64,000 nucleotides of DNA, taken from Amphiura filiformis. Its lineage: Eukaryota > Echinodermata > Ophiuroidea > Amphilepidida > Amphiuridae. The position numbers and the translations under genes are program-made. The notes beneath the pieces are model-generated. The model worked only from the letters and a program-made list of their open reading frames with translations. It was not told the DNA's origin and searched no databases. Each line of letters opens with the position of its first letter. Position 1 is the stretch's first letter. Positions 32,450 through 44,400 of the stretch are shown one piece after another. Location of the stretch: positions 41,212,295-41,276,294 of the forward strand of contig NC_092640.1 in assembly GCF_039555335.1 (NCBI RefSeq). The letters run 5' to 3'.

Positions 32450-32890
32450 GTCACACTAGCACGCAAAATGCGTAGGTTCACCATCCGGTATTTGTATTTC
32501 ACAGTAGAGGGTCACATACACGCGTGTCATTCATATACTTGGACTCTATACGACAGTGGCATACACAGAACTTGTGGATATATATTTATCTCAAAAAAAG
32601 GTATGTAAATCTTCTTCTTTGACCTCTTATGTACATATTATAAAAATTTTAAGTTAATGATTAACGTAACCTATGATAATATGTCAACAAACGTAATAAT
32701 CGACAAACAAACTAGCGCAAATGATTGTTATCTGTTAAAATGTATACGGACCGTGTACCAGCATTGACCAAGCCCATTACAAATTGAGACATACCGCATC
32801 AACGTTGTACGTGAGCAGTGGTAGAAGCAGTGATTTGATTAGCAACAGCAGGTTTCTTCCAGTTTCATTTTAAAATGTAAGTATATGCAT
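32450..32890 (+). promoter_or_regulatory. Candidate non-coding first exon(s) of a plus-strand gene
   Basis: Two donor-like ends occur on the plus strand: CAAAAAAAG|GTATGT near 32600 and TTTTAAAAT|GTAAGTATAT near 32877, each after a non-repetitive stretch with some CpG upstream. They might be untranslated first exons of the tetraspanin or of another transcript. Only splice-like words support this. Confidence 0.18.
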
Positions 32891-32899
32891 TTATTTTTA

Positions 32900-35519
32900 A
32901 AAGTATATTAATTTAATAGAAACAACTTAAAACTAATAAGGGAATCTATTTTATATTTTGACAATTAGTAATAGTATAATGTTAAATCGTGAGTGCAAAA
33001 ATATATTGAATGTAATGAGTGTCTTTAATATAGTAATTCTTTGAAGTTACGACAGAAAAGTTGTTAGTATAGAACAATGTAATTGTATAAAAAAGCTAAA
33101 TATTTATTATATGTGGGCCCCTTTTAAATGTCTTTATATTTATTTGTAAATTACTGTTCTGCTCTGCTCAGCATCCGTCCATCCGCGAAACCAGCTCTGC
33201 AAGGATGGGCATAGTTCACATAATTATTTGAATGAAAAAATATTTGCTATTGTTTTTTATTGTTGTTGTTGTTGTTTTTGATATAAATGATGAGGATGCA
33301 AAGCCTTGAATTTCCGAAATATGCCTTGATGACCTATAGGATATACACGTATAGTACCTCCATGCTCTGCCATTCAGTTCCAGGGTTTGTTGATATCATT
33401 TACATTAATCAAGTTACTATACAATACATGTAACATTTTTAACCATGCAGAGTTGATATCATTTTGCCAAAACTATCTTCCAAAATACAGTTTTGGTTAT
33501 ATCCAGTTCGCAGAGATTTTAAGTCTGAAATGTTACATCTGAATAATTAGTGGTATCGCATTTATTGTTGCTATGATTGGGCAAGTCGGCTACAGTAGTA
33601 CTAGTATTACTACTCGCATGAACAATTCTATCAGGCTGTAAGCTGTAGGAATAACAGTCTATCTATTCTTTGTAACTAAAAATGACCATGAACTTGCTTA
33701 TTGAGGTTCAAAACACTGCACAGCTTGGAATATATAATCCTGCATTTACATTTCGTCACAAAATAGGTGACAGAGATAGACCCTAAATGGTTATGTGCAC
33801 ACAAATGCATGTAATATGTGTAATGGATCATGAAGCTTAAATGTGAATATTTGTTTTGAAAGTGACTCCCCGGGAGGGGAGTGACACTTGGTTGCCATGG
33901 CTACTAAGGATTTTCCTATACCGCTTGCAGTCACATTAAAGGGACGATCAGAGATTCGCAATACTATTATTAATTTGCATTAGCATTACCTTAAAATGGA
34001 CCAAAGATCATATATTTTTTTAATGATGCCATGCATGTGCATGCCGGCTATATATTAACAAAAGTTAAGCGCATTTTTTTGTGGTCTGAAATTTTGAACT
34101 TTGCAATCTGATGGACTCTATGCGCCGCATAATGAATGTTTCTGGGAAGAAATGACACCAAATATATAAAGCCAGGACTAATAAACATTAAGAACCTTAA
34201 GAATTATCCTGCAAATCCTATTGCATATAGGATTAAGCATATAGCTAGCTCTTGTCTGTGACGCCGTTTCTTATCTTATCAGTACAATGTATGCACATGC
34301 TCCGGCAGTTAAAATATGGGGATATATGGGGCGGAAAATGGCGCCTGGCCCAAGTCGATTGGGTCACGGACCTTCAAATACATAGGCCTATAAAATGTAT
34401 ATGAATTAAATATAGGCTAAAAATAAACTGACTCATATTACTTTACTAGTATTAATATACAAATTACACAGTCGCCAACATTCATTTGCAATGATATTAA
34501 TTTCGATTAGTGAAACCAAAACCTCTTTAATCAGTTAATAATGGTTGCATGATTTATGGCGATCAATGGTATAATTATTCTGATATTGTATTGTGAGAAG
34601 ATGTGTAATATTTTGATCTTTTGATGAGCTGTCGGGCCATTAATAAACTGCATGATCATGATGATGAGTCGAAATGAAAAAGTGGCAGCATTGCTATAGT
34701 ACAGGCCAATATACATGATATAGGACTGTGCAATTAAAAATACAATATGCCTAGATAAATGGATCTGCAAAGGTCATTAATATAGTTTAGTGAGAGATGA
34801 ATGAAAATGCCCTTTCACACATGGAAAACCTCAGAGTACCTTTATAGTATAGTTGCAGGCGCGGCTCCACAGCGCGGTTCTGACTCGACTTTGAACGGTT
34901 AGGATCCACAACATGTTCATCTCCCGGGGTTCATCTATCAGGGCACAATTCTTTAACCCCAATACATTTGTACATTCATTGAATGACCTTAGAGACAATT
35001 TGGGTACAAAAACTCATACTCTGCAACTTGAGGTCAAATTTTACACAATGAGTGTTTAATTGAGGTTATTGAACTATGCCATTGAGATGAGGCTATTGTG
35101 GTCCATAATGTTAGGGCATTTATAGGCCTAAAAGTATTTGGCGTATGTATTAATTTTGCAGATATTTTGCTTAGCCTGCTTTATATATAAATCCATATTT
35201 ATGTTAAACATGGAAAATAATTCTGTCTGATCGCCGATATTGACTTATATTTTATATAATAAATTGTCCCTTTTAAAATGTTCACGAGCGCATCGCCTTT
35301 AATAAAGTGCCAGTTTATCCATCCATGCTCGCGCTCTCTTGGGGAGTTGTGAAATTGCTCACTGGGTTAATTAAAATGAACATGGCATTCAACCAAGCTC
35401 TTTAATCCTTGACCCAAATTTGTGCAGGATGGTTTGCTCTTCCGTATTTCCTCCAATTCTGATAACATATTTGCACGAAAGAGCACACATTGGTATAAAT
35501 TGGGTCATCTCACTCAATG
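32900..35519. other. Gene-free AT-rich interval
   Basis: No exon or clear element seen; only isolated TAGGCCTA-type words and short GT runs. Confidence 0.45.
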
Positions 35520-35521
35520 TA

Positions 35522-36428
35522 CACTCTTAGAAAAAAAGGTTCCATTTAGAACCATAAAAGGTGCTAAAGCTTGTCCCGTGGGGAGCACCATGTAAGGTTC
35601 TACTTAAGAACCCTTTTGTGGAGGTTCTATAAAGAACCATGAAACAGGGTTCTATCTAGAACCCATTCAGGTTCTATTAAGCACCTTAATGGTTCTTTCA
35701 AGAACCATTAATGGTTCTTGCAGTTTGTCCCACTGGGAGCACCCTACAGGTTCTTGATGGAACCTTTTTTAATGGGTTCTAGAAAGAACCTTCTTTATTT
35801 ATTTATTTATTTATTTATTTATTTCTTTCTTATTAAGGGAGGGCAACAAAGAACCACTAACCGCGAAATATGTATACATCCAAGAAGCTTAAACCATAAA
35901 TTAGCCCCCGATAAAGGCATGGCTTGAAGAATGGGGGAAATTATGGGGTAAAAGTTTAAAAAGCAGAATATATATTTTATGGTGTCAACATGTGAACTTG
36001 CTAGATGACCGCTTTACTGCACACTACATATCGTTACGCAGCAGGAATAATTAATTGAAATTCTCACCAGTGTATCATTGAAATAGGTATATCAAATAAA
36101 TTAAGGAAAAGAAAATAACTAGTAAGCTCACTTTTTATAGACAGTATTGTTCAAAAGGATAAAGTACAAAAACATTTAATTTAAAACTCATTTATCATGT
36201 GTAGGTATATTATTGCAACATAGGTGTGTGTTGACAGTCTGGAACCCGTTGTCCTTAAAATTATGGTTCTTGGAAGAACCCTATAGCCATATAGAACCCA
36301 CATTTTGCTATTTAGAACCCTTTTCAAGAACATAAAGAACCTTAAAAGGTTCTTTGGAGATGTGATGTTCCAACAAGAACCATTTGTCATTTCAAGAACC
36401 CCCTCTGGAACCTTTTTTTCTAAGAGTG
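35522..36428. mobile_element. TA-flanked TIR element filled with GGTTCT/AGAACC words
   Basis: Perfect TIR CACTCTTAGAAAAAAAGG-TTCC (22 bp) at each end with TA duplications (35520-35521, 36429-36430), as in Tc1/mariner-type MITEs. The outer 270 bp on the left and 190 bp on the right carry at least 20 GGTTCT or AGAACC hexamers. An ATTT microsatellite sits at 35793-35825. Confidence 0.88.
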
Positions 36429-37359
36429 TACAATAAGTAGGCCCTATGTAGCTTATGGCTAAACACAGCCGGCCTATAATAAAACATTTTTCAATAACAT
36501 TCAAAAGTTGGGATTTTTACCGCAAAACACGCTTTTCATATTATTTTTTGATGGCATAGTTTTTTTAATTTAATTTTGATTTTAAAAAATCGCAATGAGC
36601 GTGAAATTACGAGCTTGTACGGAATGGGAAACTCAGAATCGACTTTGCTGTTGCTAAAAATAATACGTTCAGCGTATAGTTTTACGGCCTAATCCTGGAA
36701 CGTATTTTTTTAAATGCAAGAATTTTTTGTGTTTGGTTATATAAATGATAATAATAACTTGCTTCCATCAGTTGACCATAGTTTACATCATGTGTGAAGT
36801 TCAAAGTGATGGTTATGGTTGATTTGCAGATGGTGATTAATAACGTGCTGAAATGACCGCGTTCTATAGGATCCAAAATTGACTCGATTCCAGTGGCTTA
36901 GTTGCCACAGTTCACTGTCCTCCATTTAATATCTCACACAAAGTTCTCGAATATGAGTTTTTCAACATACACTACTAAGTTCATTATGACTGTACAATTA
37001 GGATTGAAGAACGGTGTCCTGTCCTATTACCCCCCCCCAATTTTTCAGGGATAAAATGTGGACGGCAAAGAGTATTAAATTTAAAATGGTTAAGTGTCAA
37101 TATTGTGCACGCATTAAAACACAGATATTGTGTTCCAGTATCTGTGGTTAAAATGACTAAAAATGAGACTGATGTGCATGCATGCTGACCCATTGAAGGA
37201 TGTAACTTGGACCAGTGGCACTTCCCTCCTCAGACAAAGTGTTGACTTGCCCTATGGCCCTTAACTATATTGTATTGATAAACCTTTAATAAAAATATGC
37301 AAAGACAAAAAAATGTTGATTTGCCATCCAGTCTGAGGTCAACTGAATAGGCCTACAGA

Positions 37360-37745
37360 TTGTTGGGTTTTTTTTTGTTTTTTGTTTTTTTTTATGTCGG
37401 GCATATCTAGGCATTAACAGCTGAAATCTAGGAGATAACGCTGAAGAAACTTCGGCCAGATACAAGTGACCTGGTGAACGAAGTGGGTCGCCGTAGATAG
37501 CTGGTCGGGGTAATTTTATAGGACAGGCAAGTGTAGCCGACAATCGGGCGTTACCCTGATCGGAACCGCCTGTAACAAGGTCTTTTTTTATCATGGATCA
37601 TCTGCCCCGCCATTACCAGATGAACCACGGGGAGAGCAGAGATGTTTTTTTTTTGTTTTTTTTTAAGGTCCTGCAGGGGAATCGAACCCGGGACCTCTTG
37701 CACCAAAGGCAAAGACCTTACCCAGTGGACCACGCTGCTCCCGTG
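37360..37745 (-). repeat. tRNA-derived SINE with A-rich tails
   Basis: On the minus strand a tRNA-like head carries an A box (TGGTCCACTGGG, 37721-37732) and B box (GGTTCGATTCC, 37678-37688) spaced about 33 nt apart. An A-rich stretch follows, then a second unrelated segment and another A-rich tail near 37364-37390. This looks like a composite SINE. Open frames here are translations of the SINE. Confidence 0.78.
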
Positions 37746-37749
37746 AAAT

Positions 37750-40700
37750 TGGTGGATGTGATTTACATGTACCATGGTTACAATAGCAAAATTAAACGTA
37801 CATGATCTTAATCCGTGACATTGTATTTTTAAAGACAATTCTTGCATATCATTAGACAACATAATAGACAACACTAATCAGTGATTGTGATCTTGCATAC
37901 ACTGATAAAATATGTATTGATCAATTATGTTTAGCATGTGTGACAATGGGTAAATAAAGGTGTAAAGATTAATGTTTGACGTGCACGTATACAACAAATG
38001 AATGAAATATTATATAGATTTACAATTATATATATACATCATTAAAATCATCCATCAGAGGTGAGTGTATAGGCCTATGGGTTACACCAAGACCTTCTAT
38101 AGCATTAGTATTTTGCATTTTTGAATGAAATAAAGATTGATTGATTATTCTGTTCATTTTTTTACTCTGAAATCTTCTACTTTATTTATTTGGCTAGTTT
38201 GATTTTGCCTATTTTGTTGGTAGCCCTAGGCCTAAATAAAAACTGAAGCTGAAACTGATCATGGAAATTCAGAATTCCACTGCAGATATGATTGGTGTAA
38301 TCGAATTCACAGATTATGCTCAATGTATTATTTATTGTATGTTTGTACTAATCAGACATGATCTAACAAATAAAATAGGCCCGCATCCGTGATCATGATG
38401 ATACCCGGCTATATTGAGGTTTTTATTATATTCTTGACACTGATGTCTATGATTGGTAAATTTAGTATCTTTTTGTCATGGACACTGTTACTGTGGTTCC
38501 CATATACACGTTTTGGTGAACTTGTTCAAGTGTCTTATCGGACCATCCGGTTTCAGGACGTAGGCCTAGGCCTACTTCCTATAATAATGATAATGCTTAC
38601 ACGTTTAGGATCTCTGGTCCAAGCACAAAGGATCCGAACAAGGTTTTATTATAATAGGCCTACAGACATCTTTTGCAAGGCAGCAGGCCGAAATCTGACC
38701 AGTGGGGGCTAAGGGGGGGTGTCAAATTTTGACCGTCGAAGTACCGTGGAGCGTGTAGACTAGACTAACATTTAAAAGTAACAAGGTCAACTAATTCGGT
38801 GATTACTATTTAGGCCTACTGTACCACAAAGAACTTTTCATGATAGGGTTAGCCCACATTATTTCCATTAAATTGTTCATCAAATCCGCGAGTAAAATAC
38901 AAGAAATAAATAGTATACTTTTTAGTAGTAGTATGATAGTATCCCTATCCGTTTGCATAACTGGTCATTACTGCAGTAACTCGAAGAAAGTACCAACACA
39001 CACTGCCAAGTTTACGAGTTTTTCAGCCAATCAGAAGCTTTGTTATATTCATGACATTTGCACCTGTTGATGGTAAGGAAAACAACACGGGCCGGGAATA
39101 CGGGATGGATGGAAAACTAGTTAATAGCACGGTATTATTACCATGGAGCAATTCCGGGTAAAATATATCTGTCTTTGATTGACTGAATTTGACTCCATCA
39201 CATTTTCTCCCCCCGATTTTTCTCAAAAACTTCTAAGCACAGTATATTATTGCATACACACGCACAACAATAGTGCAAATGCACAACATTTAACAACAAG
39301 GACAGGTTGGCGTCATCACTAGCTGTCACTGCACTTCGAGATGAGTATCAGTTTTTATAAGCTTTTAGTTTTATTATAATTGTACATTGAATGTATATTG
39401 CATGCACTGCAATGATGACTGTAGAGCTTTGTCATAATTTTCAGTGGCAGCGGAAGCATAACAATGTAGGCCAAGGCAAAGTGATGGAGTGGGGGAAAGG
39501 CCCACCCCTCCCCCAACTCAACCCAAAATTGGCAACCATGTTACCAAATGAAATAGTGCAGAAAAGGGGTAATTTTTTTACCAGTAGCAAGGACCGTGAA
39601 ATTGGCAAAATAGGGGGTATTTAAGTTGGACTGTCCACGAAATTTGACTGTGAAATCAGCAAAATAGGGGGTATTTAATTTGCACTGTCCGCAAAATTTG
39701 GATAAAAGGGGTTCTTGAGAAAATCTGGTAATTTTATGGCAATATTATTTAGTGTCATTGAAAAAGGGGTGTTTGAAATTCTATTAATTGAAAATGGGTG
39801 ATTGAAATTCTAGTCATTGAAAACCACAAAAAAGGGGTTGTTTTTGGCCAAATTTTGTCCTCGATTTTGTATGAAAAAGGGGGTAAATTTGATGAAAAAT
39901 CATTGCAAAAGGGGGTGTTTGAAAGATTTGGTAACTCTCATCCATGGTTGTCAACTTTTGTGTTGAGTTGGGGGCGGGTAGAGTGGGGAAAGGGGGGGCA
40001 CATGCCCAGGGTGCCGCCTTTAGGGGTGTCAAATTAATCAATTGAGCATCGATTCTGCACCCTCCAAGCAATGCAAGGTAATTTTAGAATGCTTCGCACA
40101 CATTTTCAGCACAAATAGTCATTTGAAAGAACAATTTAAAACTGATATGTCATTATAACCAAAATTAATTAGTGGTAGGCCCATTTGTACAAATTTTCAC
40201 ATGTACCACGGTAACCGCACACAATTGTTTCAAGAATTGCAGGGGGGCATTATGTATTCTTAGCCCTGGGTGCCACAACCCCTCCCCTAGCTACGCCACT
40301 GTTTAAATGGTTCCTATTTTGATAAAATTACCATAGATGGGTATTGAGTTTGGCAGCTTTCAGCCCCCGCCAGAAGCAAATCCTTGCAAAAATGGCTAGA
40401 TATAATTATAGTAAGTTTGTTTTGTAGATTGCATAATTTACGTATGACTCAGTATCGCATGGACTTTATAAATCTAATTTCAATCGATGCAGTGTAATCT
40501 TAATTGCGTAACAAGTCTTGCATCAACAAACACATTCACCATCACATGTGATGTGTGTGATGAGCTTTATGTGTGCTGCAATGAGCTTTATGGTAGTATA
40601 GGTTAATGCTCAGCTTGCTAGTGCTATAGCCATGCGCTTCAACGGAAAAAGTTCAAGTTTTGAAATTTTTTCTCAAAATATCAAGAGCTCTCTTAAGAAC

Positions 40701-41009
40701 TACTCAACCAATACTAGGCTTGTTTGTACTCATTTTAATGCAGCAATTTTCATGCTGATTCCAAATATGGTCACGAAAATATGAAATTTTTGAATTTAAA
40801 AAAAATTGAAACATGTCGTCTGCAGTCGACCCCCGCGTGAAGAGAGTTAATGTGCAAATTAAAGCAAACACGATATTCAATTTACAGGCATGTGATTTAT
40901 AGTCATTCACATTACGGTACTGATGCATTATTTTTGTTTTTATCTTGGCACAATTTCTTCTATTTTGCCACATATTACTTTTCCAGGGGGGGGGGGAATT
41001 GTCCCTGAT
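37750..41009. other. Gene-free interval with decayed G-rich repeats
   Basis: 39440-40305 holds a jumble of hAT-like ends (CAGTGGCAGCGG at 39443, GCTACGCCACTG near 40292) and AAAAGGGGGT words. Boundaries do not pair cleanly. The rest shows nothing. Confidence 0.45.
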
Positions 41010-41410
41010 CCGACTGTATTTTTTCAACATTGAACAGGAATATGTATATTTTGAAAATCTAGTATTGGTACCTGGTATGCTTAGTGTGTATTTCTTGCCA
41101 TATTTTGTCCAGTCTGTATGCCCCTCATCCTTCTTCATGGTGTCTTTCCCCCTACTTCTGATCCAAATTGCTTCCTTTAGCTAGCATATTTTTTGTTGGA
41201 TTCTTGGTCAATAACCAGAGCCTTCTCCCACCCAATAACATGATTTTGGGTGCAACGTGTTCTGCATTAGCTGATTTGTGGATTTTTGAAGCGGATGCTT
41301 TTCTTTGTGACTTTATAGTGAAGCTCTTTGCGTTTACTTTTTCACTTTCTGATTTGTATTCTGTGTATGTTTTGGGGCAGTTCTGGCATGGTATCGCATA
41401 TATAACTTCG
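41010..41410 (-). pseudogene. Decayed Penelope-type (GIY-YIG) endonuclease fragment
   Basis: Across minus-strand frames one sees, in order, IPCQNCPKTY, a Lys/Ser-rich linker, HKSA-like and AEHV words, then NHVIGWEKALVIDQESN and later KKDEGHTDW. This order (Cys motif, TY, H, NH-x-I-x-W, E-S-N, N/K-x-DEG) is that of the C-terminal GIY-YIG domain of Penelope-like elements. Frames shift and stops interrupt it, so it is dead. No reverse transcriptase was recognised nearby. Confidence 0.6.
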
Positions 41411-44400
41411 GCCGATTGTTATGGGTTGCGCTTGGCTTTTGGGTATTTACATGTTAGGTTCAATAATTTCACGAAAAAACTTCTCCTATCATACGTTAAT
41501 GATACTGACCATAATATAGATATAATCATCCCTACATGTATACCCTGGTCCTTAGTTATTGTAATTACTTGAAAAGGTTTTTTATTAATTTTTTTAATGT
41601 CTTTTCACTGTGTAAATCTTTACAAATAATTCTTCTCTCTTGTTCGAAATTGATCTTCGTTTAACCTCCTATGTGTATATCAAGGTGTGAGTGGTTGCAC
41701 ATGGTCAAAGTCCATACTGGAGGTGTATGTGTATTGACATTACATGATAATTAATCTTTGTTTATAAGTCCACCAACCTGTATCTCCTAGGATACTGTAT
41801 ATAAAGCCAATATTTTCACAAACAGATATTTTTGTGGTTGCAAGCCTGGCCTCCCTAACATTTTTGCAGTTGTAGATTGCTCTGTAATTAAGCTTAGTTA
41901 TTAAGCTTCATTATCGAGGACTTTTGTGGGATGTTGAATTCGCGGACCTATGTCAAATCCCCCCAAAATGTGCGAAAATAAAACCATTAAAATTTCAGCT
42001 TATAAGTACTGTATTGGTTCAATGCATATATTCCATTTCCGTTTTGTGAAAGGTACCGATTCATTATATACCAGTTGAAATCTATAATTACAACGGAATA
42101 CAACCCCTATTCGCCTTAGAAGTGACGTAATAATCTCTCTGCCCTCAAGTGGAAAAATGGGAAATTTGGGTAGGACGGTCGGATTATTTTTTTTTCCTTT
42201 TTTTTTTTTTTTTTTAAACCTTCAGTTTTTAAAAATCCCCTCAAATATTAATGCTTGTTCAATTCTGTGACATTTGTCAATTTTGACTTCTGGATACCTG
42301 TTAGACAACAATTAAAGACTAGTCTTACAATAAAATATTGATTTTAAGTGAAAAACATTGAGTTTTTGAACAAATCTGTAAAAATCATCATTCAAAAAAA
42401 AAAAAAAAAAAAAAATTGCGACCCTGATTTTTCAGGATTTAGGGTAGGACGGTTGAGGGCAACACAAGAATGTTTTTGTTTGGCCTAATATTACATTTGA
42501 GGGCATTATAGCAAATCACACATTATTGCTTTTTGACAATCGCTTTGATTTGCCAAACTTTTTTTGTATACATGCACATTTCAAATGCTCATTTTTGGAC
42601 CAATATGACTTATGATTTGTTATAATTGCACGCATATTCATCATTTTATATAAATATTAATACCATACCGTACCTGAAATAGATTAGATTGTTATTATTA
42701 TTTTTTAATCCGATGACATTTTTTTTTTATTGCCCATTAATGTGCATAATTTTTACACATGTATAGATATATTTTAACAGTGTACACTATCAAGTATCAT
42801 GACTATTTGACCTGGTAAATATGAAATATGATCATCATGGCATTGTCTTTTTTAAAGACAGTTCTTGTTTAATTTTGTGCAAATGTATCCGCTATATGTT
42901 TTCAAAGTTAATCTTTATTCAAATCCTGAAATGAGTTGACATTAATGGAAATTAAATGGCACTGAATGATATTGAAAAGAAACCAGACAATTAGGACTCC
43001 ATGCAAGTCTAAATGAAACTAATCTGTATTTATCTAGACTAAACTATAAACTACCAATAGTCAACATTCCAGTTGGTATAAATGATGTTGATGTGCACTA
43101 TAGAAGCTCCTAAAATGGCTGCCGGGTGAGTGATAAACCCATCTATAGACAAATACAGACTATTTTCCAACAGTCAAAGTCCCCATGCATTGTATGCCGT
43201 GAATTCTCGCATATTCATATGGGATCGTGTGTGTCTAACAAAGGTGAAAATAAACAGGCTACGTGCCTTGTTTCAGGCCCATGAGTTGCCTGCTGTAGCG
43301 TTCCTTTTTAAAGGAATTTTTATTTGCCCTGAACCATAGCCCATCACCACACAGTGTCATCGCCCCGATATCTTCATGGCAGAAATCGCCATGGTAGGTT
43401 GAATCCACAGCCACGCATGGCCATTTTGTTCCGACCTGTTTAATAGTTTTGAGATGCATAATAAGCCGAGGGACATCCGACTAAGGCTACTGACAATAGC
43501 CTGGTAACTGACCTCTCTGTGTGAGTGAGCATGTATACGCCATGAGGTCATCTGCTTTTAGACTGCCTCCACGAGTGAGCGCAGCTAGCCTATGCTGCGC
43601 TATAGTTCGGCACATATAAAATCAGAATTTTTAGCTCAAAAGTTAGTCTCAACTTGTTTGGAAAAAATAATTAAATTTTAATCTTTATTTAAGACATTAG
43701 TGTGACCAAAATATGCAAAATGGTTTTACGTGGGGGATATACTTTCATGTATATTTATGTTTATTTCAATGGGACTTTATTTAGTGGTGTGTGCCCTCTA
43801 AGGGATGCAAACATGCAGAACATGCGATCATGCAGTACCTTAATGAGCCTATGTAGATCAGGACAGCCAGGATCACTCAGCTAACCAAGTTTGTGTCACA
43901 AGTGAAGTGAACCAGGAACCTAGAACGATTGGCAATTAATGACTTTTAATAGGTCAGGAGTATTTGGATTCTAATCACTAAACTAGAAACGCATTGAGGC
44001 AGCAACTGTGGATGACACATCTGCGTTGCACCCACATAATATTAAGTATTGCCACACCTTATTGAAATCTGTCAATGGCAATCATTTAAATGATCAGTGT
44101 AATATTAAATGTGGCAAAAGACTCTATCAAAATTTTTCCATTATAATAACTTAATTGGAGGACCTACTGTAAAAGAAAATTTTTTGCAGTGATCAATTTT
44201 GGCAGGATCAATTTTTTGCGCTTTGCAAATTTTAAACTGTTTCCCTTATTTTCAAATTCGCGATTCCAAGTTTCCTTTAAACATTGACCTATACACAAAA
44301 GGAAAATATTATTGCTTTGTTATTTTTACAGTAGCAGCTTGGAATGCAAAAAGCGAAAATAAATGTAGTGCTAATAATTCTACTTTTACAGTATTCGCTC

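Noticed and set aside
37671..37745. A functional tRNA gene
   Set aside because: A and B boxes are present, but acceptor and anticodon stems do not pair well and an A-rich SINE body follows.
37286..37874. Two overlapping minus-strand frames of about 100 codons
   Set aside because: They lie on the tRNA-derived SINE and its tails.
40704..41138. 144-codon minus-strand open frame
   Set aside because: Only its first residues (KKDEGHTDW) look meaningful, as the tail of the Penelope fragment; the rest is AT-rich noise.
41168..41572. 134-codon plus-strand open frame, hydrophobic
   Set aside because: It overlaps, antisense, the decayed Penelope endonuclease frame; no domain, splice context or codon pattern supports it.
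43110..43135. ATGGCTGCCGG followed by GTGAGT, like an alternative tetraspanin first exon
   Set aside because: Only four codons, leaves the wrong phase (2) for exon 2, which needs phase 0, and has no conserved context.
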